From Treponema sp. (lineage in GTDB: Bacteria > Spirochaetota > Spirochaetia > Treponematales > Breznakiellaceae), in contig JAITIK010000108.1 in NCBI GenBank assembly GCA_031279555.1, positions 1 to 32,317 on the forward strand: a stretch of 32,317 bases of DNA, given 5' to 3'. The translations under genes were made by a program, and so were the position numbers. The notes below the pieces were generated by a model, which was not told where the DNA came from, searched no databases, and saw only the letters and a program-made list of their open reading frames with translations. This document shows positions 24,069 to 32,317 of this stretch, piece after piece. Within the stretch, counting starts at the first letter, position 1. Every line of letters begins with the position of its first letter.

Positions 24069-25718
24069 TCACAAACTGCGTGTCGAAATAAAGTTCGCCC
24101 CGGTACCGCACAAGTTCGGAACAACCACATCTCCCGCTTTGAATGGAGTCTTCACTTCAAGTTCATCAAGCGACGCCATCGCTTCAAAAATCTTGCCTTT
24201 GGGAATGTTTTTGTCGGTCTTCACCGGCATACGAGAAATCGCTCCGCCCGCCGCGCATACCGTCGATGTGATGACCCGTGTGGGGTTGCTGGTTTCCTGC
24301 TTGCCGTACTCTTCCCCACGAACGCAGTCGTTTCCGGTTACGGCAAAACCATTGTTTTCGTCAACCTGCAAACGGCATCCCTTCGGACATACGATGCAGA
24401 CAAGCTCGGTTATCCCGTCAGGGCGTTTTGTACGGAATTTTACAGTGGATCCGCTCATCCTTTCGGCGCTGTTCACGGACACAACAAGAGGAGCGTCCCC
24501 CACTCTTTCAAACAATGACTTGGGCAACGTGATTTTTTCCATTTCACCAGGCGCCAAATGTTCGCGTTTAAAAGATGCGATCATTGTATCCCCGCTCTTT
24601 ACCTCGATCTTTGATGTTTTGTAAATGGCGGTGGAACGGAAGAATATATCAACGCTCTTGTCAACATTCTCAAGACGTATCTTTTGAGGCGCCGTGTATC
24701 CTATGCCCTCCCCATTCCACACCTGCATGACCTTTTCAGTTTTTTTGTACACATACTTTGCGGCGGCCGCTCCAGCTCGTATGCTTTCCGCCGTAACAAA
24801 GTCAACAAGGTCATGTACATGGGCCACATTTCCACAGGCAAAAATGCCCGGAACACTCGTCTCCATGTTCTCGTACACCACCGGCCCGCTCGTACGGGGG
24901 CTGATTTCAATCCCCGCCTGGCGGGAAAGCTCGTTTTCTGGAATAAGTCCCACGGAAAGGAGCAATGTATCACAGTCAAGCGTTTGCTCGGTACCCGGAA
25001 TAGGCTTGCGCTGTTCATCGACCTGCTGAATAACCACCTGCTCCACCCGCTTGCCGCCTCGAATGTCGGTAACCGTGTGGGAGAGGTAGAGGGGTATATC
25101 ATAATCTTCAAGACATTGGACGATGTTGCGGGTGAGACCCGATGAATATGGCAACACTTCGTACACGCCGAGGACTTTCGCGCCTTCAAGCGTCAAACGC
25201 CGCGCCATGATGAGTCCTATATCGCCTGATCCCAGAACCACGATCCTTTTGCCCACGGTGAATCCTTCAATGTTCATGTAAAGCTGCGCGGCGCCAGCCG
25301 TAAATATACCGGCGGGTCTCGCGCCTGGTATGCCGATGGCTCCCCGCGTCCGTTCGCGGCACCCCATTGCCAGCACAATAGCGTCAGCCGCAAGCTGCAT
25401 ATACCCGTTCTTAGCGTGAATCGCGTAGACGGTTCTGTCAGGAGATATGTTAAGAACCATAGCTCCGGTGAGAATTTCAATGGCAGGATATTTGGGAAGC
25501 TGTTCTATGAAGCGTTGCGCGTATTCGGGGCCGGTCATCTCTTCCTTAAAATAATGCAGTCCGAATCCATTATGAATGCACTGGTTGAGGATTCCGCCAA
25601 GCGTGTCATTCCGTTCAAGTATCAGCACGCTTTTTGCGCCTTGTTCTGCGGCGGATATGCCGGCGGCAAGTCCCGCAGGTCCGCCGCCTACTACAATAAC
25701 ATTGTATATATCTTTCAT
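24069..25718 (-). CDS. FAD-dependent oxidoreductase (GlpB-like partner) fused to a DUF1667 domain
   Basis: 549 residues from ATG 25718, overlapping the glpO stop as ATGA. N-terminal FAD site VVGGGPAGLAAG (residues 9-20) and a second dinucleotide fold VVLGSGDIGLIMARR give the pyridine-nucleotide disulfide oxidoreductase type; ACGNVAHVHDLVD is the usual C-terminal FAD contact. A beta-rich bridge (about 375-455) leads to a C-terminal DUF1667 domain (about 455-549) with CIVCPKGCRL and GNDCVRGEEYG, whose four Cys probably bind a metal or cluster. In many bacteria these are two genes beside glpO; here they are one polypeptide. It likely passes electrons from glycerol-3-phosphate oxidation to an acceptor not yet known (inference). 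Confidence 0.85.
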   Translation of the reverse strand: MKDIYNVIVVGGGPAGLAAGISAAEQGAKSVLILERNDTLGGILNQCIHNGFGLHYFKEEMTGPEYAQRFIEQLPKYPAIEILTGAMVLNISPDRTVYAIHAKNGYMQLAADAIVLAMGCRERTRGAIGIPGARPAGIFTAGAAQLYMNIEGFTVGKRIVVLGSGDIGLIMARRLTLEGAKVLGVYEVLPYSSGLTRNIVQCLEDYDIPLYLSHTVTDIRGGKRVEQVVIQQVDEQRKPIPGTEQTLDCDTLLLSVGLIPENELSRQAGIEISPRTSGPVVYENMETSVPGIFACGNVAHVHDLVDFVTAESIRAGAAAAKYVYKKTEKVMQVWNGEGIGYTAPQKIRLENVDKSVDIFFRSTAIYKTSKIEVKSGDTMIASFKREHLAPGEMEKITLPKSLFERVGDAPLVVSVNSAERMSGSTVKFRTKRPDGITELVCIVCPKGCRLQVDENNGFAVTGNDCVRGEEYGKQETSNPTRVITSTVCAAGGAISRMPVKTDKNIPKGKIFEAMASLDELEVKTPFKAGDVVVPNLCGTGANFISTRSL

Positions 25719-27157
25719 AGACTCGTCCTCTTCCCTTTTGTCTTTCCGGTAACGATGTACATGCCTTCCTTGTCCTGCGGGATGTCCATCTGGCTGATAT
25801 TGGCGTATTTGGCGATAAGAGCCAAAACGCGAGGCCCGCAGAACCCGCCCTGACAACGTCCCATGCCGGTGGCGCACCGGCGTTTAACCCCATCAAGCGA
25901 ACGCGGCGGCAAAGCCCGGTTCAAAGCGTCAACAATTTCACCCTCAGTCACTGTCTCGCACCGGCATACTATGGTACCGTACAAAGGATTTCTCTTTATC
26001 GCCGCCCGTTTTTCCTCATCGCTCAAATACTTGAAGCGCGTAACTTTTCGTTTTGCCACGAAGTCGGGATTCGGCGTGGAATCAAGCCCTTTGTCAAGAA
26101 GCATGCCGGACACATCTTTGGCAATGGCCGGCGAAGCCGTCAGCCCAGGCGACTTGATGGCCGCCATATTGAAGAATCCCGGCGTCCGCGTTGATTCGCC
26201 GACGATAAAATCTTCAAGTCCGGCATCCGCGCGTATGCCAGAGAAATTCCTGATGGATGCGCGTAGGTTCACGGAAGGCACGCAACGGAGGGCGTTTTTC
26301 GCCACATATTCAAGCCCGGCCGCCGTACTTTCGGTCGCTTCACGCGGACAGTCCGCGCTGTCCGGCCCTACGATGATGTTGCCGTGTACAGTCGGCGCCA
26401 CAAGCACGCCCTTGCCAAGTTTGGAGGGACAGGGAAATACCACCATGTTGACCAAGTGAGCTTCTGTAGTGTCGAGGATATAGTATTCGCCCCGTTTGGG
26501 GTAAATGGTGAAGAACTTTTCGTCAACCATTTCGCTCACTATATCTGAATTGACGCCCGCCGCATTCACCACAAAACGGGCTGAAAATTCGCCTTTTTTT
26601 GTATTGACGACAAAATATCCATTTTCTTTTTTTATACCGGCGACTTCCGCATTAAACTCAATTTTTGCGCCGCCTTTGACCGCGCATTCGGCTTGGGCGA
26701 TGGCAAACTCCCATGGAGCGATGATGCCCGCTGTCGGCGCGTAAAGCGCGCATATAATGTCCCGGCTCAACGCGGGTTCCATTTTGAAAAGCTCTTCGCC
26801 TTCAATAATTTGCAGGCCCGGAACGCCGTTCTTATTGCCCTTAACGTATAGCTTCTCAATACTCTTGCGGTCAGTCTCGTCAAACCCGACCACCAGGGAA
26901 CCGGGTTTTTTATACATAATATCCAAATCAGCGCAAAGCCGCTCAATCAGGGTATTGCCCTCAACATTGTAGCGCGCCATTTTGGCGCCAGGCGCCGGAT
27001 CGTATCCAGCGTGAACAATCGCGCTGTTTGACTTTGACGTCCCGTCCGCGACATCGTTCTCCTTTTCTAAAAGGAGCGTTTTTATCTTATAGCGGCTTAA
27101 TTCATATAAGAGGGAACAACCGCACACCCCTCCGCCTATAATAATAACATCTTCCAT
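25715..27157 (-). CDS. glpO: Anaerobic-type glycerol-3-phosphate dehydrogenase, FAD-dependent with C-terminal [2Fe-2S] domain (GlpA/GlpO-like)
   Basis: 480 residues from ATG 27157, with GGAGG about 10 bp upstream; 22 upstream codons in the frame are not protein-like. FAD site IIIGGGVCGCSLLYEL (5-20), then DAO-family blocks SNSAIVHAGYD and RGEYYILD. The C-terminal ~75 residues carry a BFD-like cluster site: CRCETVTEGEI and a Cys pair in GMGRCQGGFCGPRV. The enzyme oxidises glycerol-3-phosphate to dihydroxyacetone phosphate. The cluster domain argues for electron transfer to a partner rather than to oxygen, and the overlapping FAD gene is the obvious partner. The symbol glpO is used loosely; glpA-like fits equally well. 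Confidence 0.87.
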   Translation of the reverse strand: MEDVIIIGGGVCGCSLLYELSRYKIKTLLLEKENDVADGTSKSNSAIVHAGYDPAPGAKMARYNVEGNTLIERLCADLDIMYKKPGSLVVGFDETDRKSIEKLYVKGNKNGVPGLQIIEGEELFKMEPALSRDIICALYAPTAGIIAPWEFAIAQAECAVKGGAKIEFNAEVAGIKKENGYFVVNTKKGEFSARFVVNAAGVNSDIVSEMVDEKFFTIYPKRGEYYILDTTEAHLVNMVVFPCPSKLGKGVLVAPTVHGNIIVGPDSADCPREATESTAAGLEYVAKNALRCVPSVNLRASIRNFSGIRADAGLEDFIVGESTRTPGFFNMAAIKSPGLTASPAIAKDVSGMLLDKGLDSTPNPDFVAKRKVTRFKYLSDEEKRAAIKRNPLYGTIVCRCETVTEGEIVDALNRALPPRSLDGVKRRCATGMGRCQGGFCGPRVLALIAKYANISQMDIPQDKEGMYIVTGKTKGKRTSL

Positions 27158-27377
27158 TAAAGCAACGCCTCCAGAGGGTATTACAACACTTGAAGAATAC
27201 CCAAAGCCTTTTCCAAAACACATGGGTTTGAAAAAGGCTCAAAAGCTAATAGTTTGCATCCGCAATTAAACGGGGAATATTTTCTTAAACGCCATAACTA
27301 CCAGCAAGTCAACGACAAAAAACTCACAAGGACATAGATAGAATGAATTTTAACGTCGTATGTGATATTTTTTCTTC

Positions 27378-27461
27378 ACGGAGGGCGACAGCCCGCCCTT
27401 TTGAGGCGGTTCCTACACCAATGGGCAAGGCGACAACGCCTAGTCGATAGCTGACTATCGC
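27378..27461. mobile_element. Second palindrome-rich element, related to the one at 23895
   Basis: A row of four stems: GGGC-GACA-GCCC (27383-27394), CCGCC-N7-GGCGG (27393-27409), AGGCG-ACAA-CGCCT (27428-27441) and CGATAG-CTGA-CTATCG (27445-27460). The first part, GCCCGCCCTTTTGAGGCGGTT, has the same order and spacing as the left end of the 23895 element. It lies in the 396-bp gap between glpF and glpO, which holds no gene. Confidence 0.45.
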
Positions 27462-27519
27462 CTCATATAATTATGTCTGCGGACAAAATATCCGCGCTTT
27501 CCTACCGAACGACAAAACC

Positions 27520-27544
27520 TTTCCCGCCGCAATGCGGCGGGAAA
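27520..27544. terminator. Strong GC-rich hairpin downstream of glpF
   Basis: TTTCCCGCCGC (27520-27530) pairs perfectly with GCGGCGGGAAA (27534-27544) over a 3-base loop, 9 bp after the glpF stop. It likely ends or attenuates transcription from glpK-glpF into glpO. Confidence 0.6.
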
Positions 27545-27553
27545 ATTTATCTA

Positions 27554-28264
27554 TTAAATAAAAGGCGTTACCACTTGCGCTACAAGACCGCCGAGAATGG
27601 CGCCGATGATCGGCCCAACAACGGGAATCCATGCGTAGCCCCAATCTGAACTGCCCTTGCCTTTCATGGGAAGCAACGCATGAGCGATGCGAGGACCGAG
27701 GTCGCGGGCTGGATTGATGGCGTAACCGGTTGTACCGCCGAGGCTGATGCCGATGGTGCAGATAACCGCCCACACATAGAAGTTGCCGGCTTTGACGGCC
27801 ACATCAGCTTTACAGGCGAGAAGCGTAAACACTAGCACGAAAGTTCCTATAATTTCACTAATGAGATTCGCTGGGATGTTGCGGATAGCTGGTCCTGTTG
27901 AGAACACGCCGAGTTGGGTTCCCGGATCCGGCGTCTGATCAAAGTGATCTTTGTACATAAGCCAGACGAGGAAAGCGCCCGCAAAAGCGCCCGCAAACTG
28001 GCACAGTATGTAGCCAGGGACTTGCGCCCAAGCCATCCCGCCGGTAACGGCGATAGCAAGAGTAAGCGCCGGGTTAAAACTGGCGCCAGAAGCCGCTCCG
28101 AAGATGGTCGCGGGCACAAAAACCGCCAACGCCCATCCAACAGTGATGACTATCCATCCGGAACTATTGCCTTTTGTTTTGCTCAGGATGACGTTTGCCA
28201 CTACGCCGTCACCCAGCAATATCAATATGCATGTTCCCATAAATTCCGCTAAATATGGATTCAT
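27554..28264 (-). CDS. glpF: Glycerol uptake facilitator (aquaglyceroporin)
   Basis: 236 residues; AGAGGAG lies just before ATG 28264. Six membrane helices and two half-helices with NPA boxes at 64-66 (SFNPALTLA) and 184-186 (AINPARDLGPR). The Asp after the second NPAR (NPARD) is typical of glycerol-conducting members rather than pure water channels. It lets glycerol diffuse in, and GlpK, encoded 25 bp upstream on the same transcript, traps it by phosphorylation. A strong hairpin follows its stop. Confidence 0.94.
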   Translation of the reverse strand: MNPYLAEFMGTCILILLGDGVVANVILSKTKGNSSGWIVITVGWALAVFVPATIFGAASGASFNPALTLAIAVTGGMAWAQVPGYILCQFAGAFAGAFLVWLMYKDHFDQTPDPGTQLGVFSTGPAIRNIPANLISEIIGTFVLVFTLLACKADVAVKAGNFYVWAVICTIGISLGGTTGYAINPARDLGPRIAHALLPMKGKGSSDWGYAWIPVVGPIIGAILGGLVAQVVTPFI

Positions 28265-28289
28265 ATTATACTCCTCTAAACTTTACAAG

Positions 28290-29867
<1,578 letters not shown>

Positions 29868-29901
29868 TTATGATGACGCCGTGTCTTTCTAATCTTTACA
29901 C

Positions 29902-29930
29902 ATTATGTTCCATAAAACTCGAGCCGTCAA
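29902..29930 (-). promoter_or_regulatory. Promoter of the glpK-led operon
   Basis: On the minus strand TTGACG (29930-29925) and CATAAT (29907-29902) are 17 bp apart. Leader about 120 nt. Its -35 box lies in one arm of the inverted repeat at 29926-29959. Confidence 0.65.
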
Positions 29931-29959
29931 GCGAAATTTTTAAAAAAAATTCGCTTGAC
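29926..29959. promoter_or_regulatory. Inverted repeat joining two divergent -35 boxes
   Basis: GTCAAGCGAA (29926-29935) and TTCGCTTGAC (29950-29959) are exact inverted copies around an A/T-only centre. Each arm ends in the -35 hexamer of one of the two divergent promoters, so one bound protein could affect both genes. Confidence 0.6.
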
Positions 29960-29983
29960 ATTTTTTTACTATTAGTATATATT
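29955..29983 (+). promoter_or_regulatory. Promoter of rubrerythrin
   Basis: TTGACA (29955-29960) and TATATT (29978-29983) with exactly 17-bp spacing. ATG 30067 lies about 75 nt after the expected start of transcription. Confidence 0.75.
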
Positions 29984-29998
29984 ACTAAATAATAGTAA
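29967..29998. promoter_or_regulatory. Two palindromes over the rubrerythrin -10 region, probable repressor operator
   Basis: TACTATTAGTA (29967-29977) is a dyad just upstream of the -10 box. TTACTAAATAATAGTAA (29982-29998) is a 17-bp dyad at the start of transcription. Paired TA-rich dyads here suit a Fur/PerR-type peroxide repressor, which often controls rubrerythrin, but the exact PerR box is not matched. Confidence 0.5.
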
Positions 29999-30066
29999 TT
30001 ATTGAAAACTTGTCTGCATAGATAGACTTTTCAAATTTACAATACATTTTATCTTAGGAGGCTTAT

Positions 30067-30615
30067 ATGGCTAATCTAAAAGGCAGCAAAACCGAGAAAA
30101 ATTTACAGACGGCTTTTGCTGGAGAATCCCAAGCGCGAGGCAAGTATTTCTATTTTGCCGCAAAAGCAAAAGAAGAAGGCTACTCCCGGGTCGCCCAGAT
30201 TTTTGAAGAGACTGGAAACAACGAATATGAGCATGCAAAAATTTGGCTCAAATACCTAGAGGGAATCGGCGGCACCACCGACAACCTCAAAGCGGCGGCC
30301 GCAGGCGAAAATTACGAATGGTCAGACATGTATGCGGAATTTGCAAAGACCGCACAAGAAGAAGGCTTCACCGAAATCGCGGAACGCTTTGAGCAAATCG
30401 GCGCCATTGAGAAACTGCACGAAGCTCGTTATCTGAAGCTGTTGGAAGGGCTGGGTAAAGCGGCTCCCGCAGAGGACTTCCTCGCCTGGCAGTGCGTCAA
30501 TTGCGGAAACGTCATCACCGCGAAAGCGGCGCCTAACAAGTGTCCTGTCTGCGCTTATGCGGATATCCCGTGGTCCGGAGCCACTGCGTACATTTCCAAG
30601 AAAGAAGACTTCTAA
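30067..30615 (+). CDS. rbr: Rubrerythrin
   Basis: 182 residues; AGGAGG sits before ATG 30067. The N-terminal ferritin-like four-helix domain carries diiron ligands in [10 protein letters not shown] (Glu20) and [10 protein letters not shown] (Glu53, His56), with further Glu in the second pair of helices. The C-terminal rubredoxin-like domain has WQCVNCG (Cys143, Cys146) and NKCPVC (Cys159, Cys162) for one iron. The enzyme reduces hydrogen peroxide in anaerobes. The last residues (ISKKEDF) are a short tail after the usual end. A strong promoter with dyads and a clear terminator make it a single-gene unit. Confidence 0.95.
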   Translation: MANLKGSKTEKNLQTAFAGESQARGKYFYFAAKAKEEGYSRVAQIFEETGNNEYEHAKIWLKYLEGIGGTTDNLKAAAAGENYEWSDMYAEFAKTAQEEGFTEIAERFEQIGAIEKLHEARYLKLLEGLGKAAPAEDFLAWQCVNCGNVITAKAAPNKCPVCAYADIPWSGATAYISKKEDF

Positions 30616-30640
30616 GTCTTGCTCGCTTAACTCGAATCGT

Positions 30641-30679
30641 AAAAGGGCTGGTCGGCGTCTAACGATCAGCCCTTTTTTT
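30641..30679 (+). terminator. Rho-independent terminator of rubrerythrin
   Basis: AAAAGGGCTG (30641-30650) pairs with CAGCCCTTTT (30667-30676), followed by a T run to 30679. Lies 26 bp after the stop. Confidence 0.9.
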
Positions 30680-30715
30680 GTGTCTCAATGCCCTCGCCTT
30701 TTTCCCATCCAAATG

Positions 30716-31873
30716 TCAATGCCGCCGGATTACGCGCTTAAGCGTTTCTATTAGGGCGTCGATGTCGTCCAGAGCGGTTGAGCGTCCCTGAGAGATGCGG
30801 ACGCCTTCCAGTCGCGCGTCTTTCGTCGCGCCCATGGCTGCGAGTACAGGACGGTCGTTCGAAGCGGAAGAGCAGGCCGAGCCTGTCGAAACGGCGAAGC
30901 CTTCATCGTCAAGCGCCCGTACGAGAACTTCGCCCGGAAGACCCTTGACGCGCATCTGGAGAATGTAGGGGGAAAACCGGCTGTCTTCCGCGCATCTGTC
31001 TTCCGGTATGAGGGCGCAACGTCCATTTTCACCCAGAAACCTGATAAGACGGGCGAAACGGTCGCGGGCGTTCTCGTATTCGGAGCATGCCTCCTCCTCA
31101 CCGGCATAGCGCTCCATACAGGAAGCCAGCGCGACCGCCCCTCCGGTGTTTTCCGTGCCGGATCTGACGCCGCGTTCCTGCGCCCCGCCTTTGAAAATGG
31201 TTTCAAGCGGTTTTTTAAGGTACAAAAGCCCTATGCCGCGAGGGGCGCCGATCTTGTGTCCGCTCATGGAAGCGGAATCCACCCATGAAAGGGGAAGCGC
31301 CTTTCCGCCGGTTTTTCCAAGCGCCTGAACCATATCGCAGTGCAGGTGGATGGGTTTTGACCCGGCGATCCTTCTTTGTCGCAGATATTCGGCAATTTCT
31401 TCTATATTATTCACCGCGCCGGTTTCATTGTTCACCGCCATGACAGCGGCGAAACCAGCGTCCGGGTGTTTCTCCAGCGTTTTTTCAAGACAAGCCGCCG
31501 TCACCCGTCCGTCCGGTTCAACCGGTATGGGCGCGATCCGCTTGCCCAGCCGTTCAAGCATGAAGCAGTTTTCCCGCACGGACGGATGCTCAACCGCCGA
31601 AAAGAGGATGGCGTTTATCCGTGGGCGCAGCAACAAAGAATAAAGAACCAGCGCGTTCGCCTCGGTTCCTCCCGATGTCCAATAGAGTTGTTCGGCGGAA
31701 ACGCCCAGTACGCGGGCGCACCGTTCGCGGGCGTCTTCCAACATCCGCCGCGCCGCCCGTCCTTCCTCATGCCGGGAAGAGGGATTCCCAAAGGATTTTT
31801 TTCCAATTTCAATGACGCCAAGCGGATCAGGCGGCGCGGTCGCGGCCCAATCAAAATAATGACGGTTGTCCAT
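30716..31873 (-). CDS. Cysteine desulfurase (NifS/IscS family)
   Basis: 385 residues from ATG 31873, with AAAGGT upstream; 13 extra upstream codons lack support. PLP enzyme of class V: HxxE-type FSAVEHPSVRE (His96), HCDMVQALGK (Asp180, Gln183) and the PLP Lys207 in SMSGHKIGAPRG. The catalytic Cys334 lies in VSTGSACSSASN. It releases sulfur from cysteine as persulfide for iron-sulfur clusters or tRNA thiolation. No IscU, SufE or ThiI is next to it, so the acceptor is unknown. It faces rubrerythrin across a terminator. The symbols nifS and iscS cannot be separated here. Confidence 0.9.
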   Translation of the reverse strand: MDNRHYFDWAATAPPDPLGVIEIGKKSFGNPSSRHEEGRAARRMLEDARERCARVLGVSAEQLYWTSGGTEANALVLYSLLLRPRINAILFSAVEHPSVRENCFMLERLGKRIAPIPVEPDGRVTAACLEKTLEKHPDAGFAAVMAVNNETGAVNNIEEIAEYLRQRRIAGSKPIHLHCDMVQALGKTGGKALPLSWVDSASMSGHKIGAPRGIGLLYLKKPLETIFKGGAQERGVRSGTENTGGAVALASCMERYAGEEEACSEYENARDRFARLIRFLGENGRCALIPEDRCAEDSRFSPYILQMRVKGLPGEVLVRALDDEGFAVSTGSACSSASNDRPVLAAMGATKDARLEGVRISQGRSTALDDIDALIETLKRVIRRH

Positions 31874-32118
31874 TCTTTTACCTTTAGTCTCAATTCGAGG
31901 CGACGGCGCCATCCTGATTAATCGCGGCGCCCGCGCCTACGCAACGCTTCTTCGCGCCGGTCTTGCGCTTCATCAGGCCGCGCTGAGGCGGCGAATAAAG
32001 CAACCCCGCCATGAATGGCGGAGTATTGAAGATTTCTCCTTAAATCTTTTGCGTATGTGGGGAAACAAATCTCACACACCCCCAGTTTTACGCCCTACAG
32101 GGCGGGGAATTACCCCTT
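31874..32118. other. Non-coding spacer with two GC-rich hairpins
   Basis: Stems CCGCCAT-GA-ATGGCGG (32006-32021) and CGCCCT-AC-AGGGCG (32091-32104). The second resembles the tips of the palindromic elements at 23895 and 27378. An open frame on the plus strand crosses the region but has no start site and repeats no known family. I see no gene. Confidence 0.5.
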
Positions 32119-32317
32119 TTAGAGATAAAACATAATGAAACGATCGCTCTTGGTTTCACGCTCAAACCTCCCATTAGCCGTAAAAAGGCCGTCCGTTACG
32201 CCGGACACCCTCCGCGTGAACGCGCGGACGCCTTCTTGAATACGCGCCGCCCCATAGAAAGCCGCCTCCAGCCCGTGTATACGCGCCGTTACGCCGGACA
32301 CCCTCCGCCTGAACGCG
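32119..32317 (-). CDS. C-terminal part of a 31-residue-repeat protein, cut by the right edge
   Basis: The frame is open from the right edge (32317) to TAA at 32121-32119. It reads FRRRVSGVTARIHGLEAAFY and so on, then 31 residues later FTRRVSGVTDGL, followed by a basic, non-repeated tail ending IMFYL. The motif RRVSGVT recurs at exactly 31 residues. The repeat is Arg/Gly/Val/Ala-rich and amphipathic. The real start is outside the window. I do not recognise the family, and a non-coding repeat that merely stays open is possible. Confidence 0.45.
   Translation of the reverse strand, partial: AFRRRVSGVTARIHGLEAAFYGAARIQEGVRAFTRRVSGVTDGLFTANGRFERETKSDRFIMFYL
32194..32317. repeat. 93-bp tandem repeat, at least 1.3 units, running to the right edge
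   Basis: CGTTACGCCGGACACCCTCC starts at 32194 and again at 32287, a 93-bp period (31 codons). The first 22 bases are identical, followed by one change and then TGAACGCG in both copies. The second copy is cut by the edge. Confidence 0.85.

Noticed and set aside
23918-24130. 70-codon minus-strand ORF between glpB-like gene and dhaK
   Set aside because: It spans the palindromic element and overlaps the end of the FAD gene, with no start signal or protein-like pattern.
31866-32135. 89-codon plus-strand ORF
   Set aside because: It begins antisense within the cysteine desulfurase start, has no ribosome site and runs through two hairpins.

Overview
The window looks like the chromosome of a Treponema-like spirochete, probably one from a host gut. 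The evidence is several spirochete-style lipoproteins with relaxed lipoboxes, a gyrA-led operon carrying two proteins I recognise only as spirochete-type or DUF families, GC-rich housekeeping genes with strong TTGACA/TATACT promoters, and many small hairpin repeats. The species cannot be named from sequence alone.

Left part (1-3500) is an accessory region. It starts with 22 indel-free copies of a 21-bp repeat. Next come an unrecognised protein, a lipoprotein gene broken at two homopolymer tracts (C14 and G11) and bracketed by a 33-bp direct repeat, the 3' end of an IS630-type transposase, and an AT-rich remnant with a truncated radical SAM gene behind a strongly promoted 28-residue Cys-containing peptide.

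Core part 1 (3650-19700) holds housekeeping genes: a YhhQ-type queuosine precursor transporter; a lexA-holA pair with a palindromic operator; a gyrA - DUF2804 - large spirochete protein - sigma54 activator operon; two lipoproteins; an XRE-like regulator that seems to lack part of its DNA-binding domain; comF; an RqcH-type ribosome quality control factor; an acyltransferase; and pgsA.

Core part 2 (19750-29780) is a glycerol block on the minus strand, in transcription order glpK, glpF, glpO-like, a glpB-like/DUF1667 fusion, dhaK, dhaL, dhaM, then pgsA. GlpF admits glycerol, GlpK phosphorylates it, and the two FAD proteins oxidise glycerol-3-phosphate to dihydroxyacetone phosphate. DhaK and DhaL phosphorylate dihydroxyacetone using phosphate relayed from PEP through DhaM, which here carries its own EIIA, HPr and full-length Enzyme I. 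Two small palindrome-rich elements interrupt the block. pgsA adds glycerol-3-phosphate use in lipid synthesis.

Right part (29780-32317): a back-to-back promoter separates glpK from rubrerythrin and carries palindromes typical of a repressor site. A cysteine desulfurase follows, then a non-coding hairpin region, then the C-terminus of a protein with 31-residue repeats that runs off the right edge.
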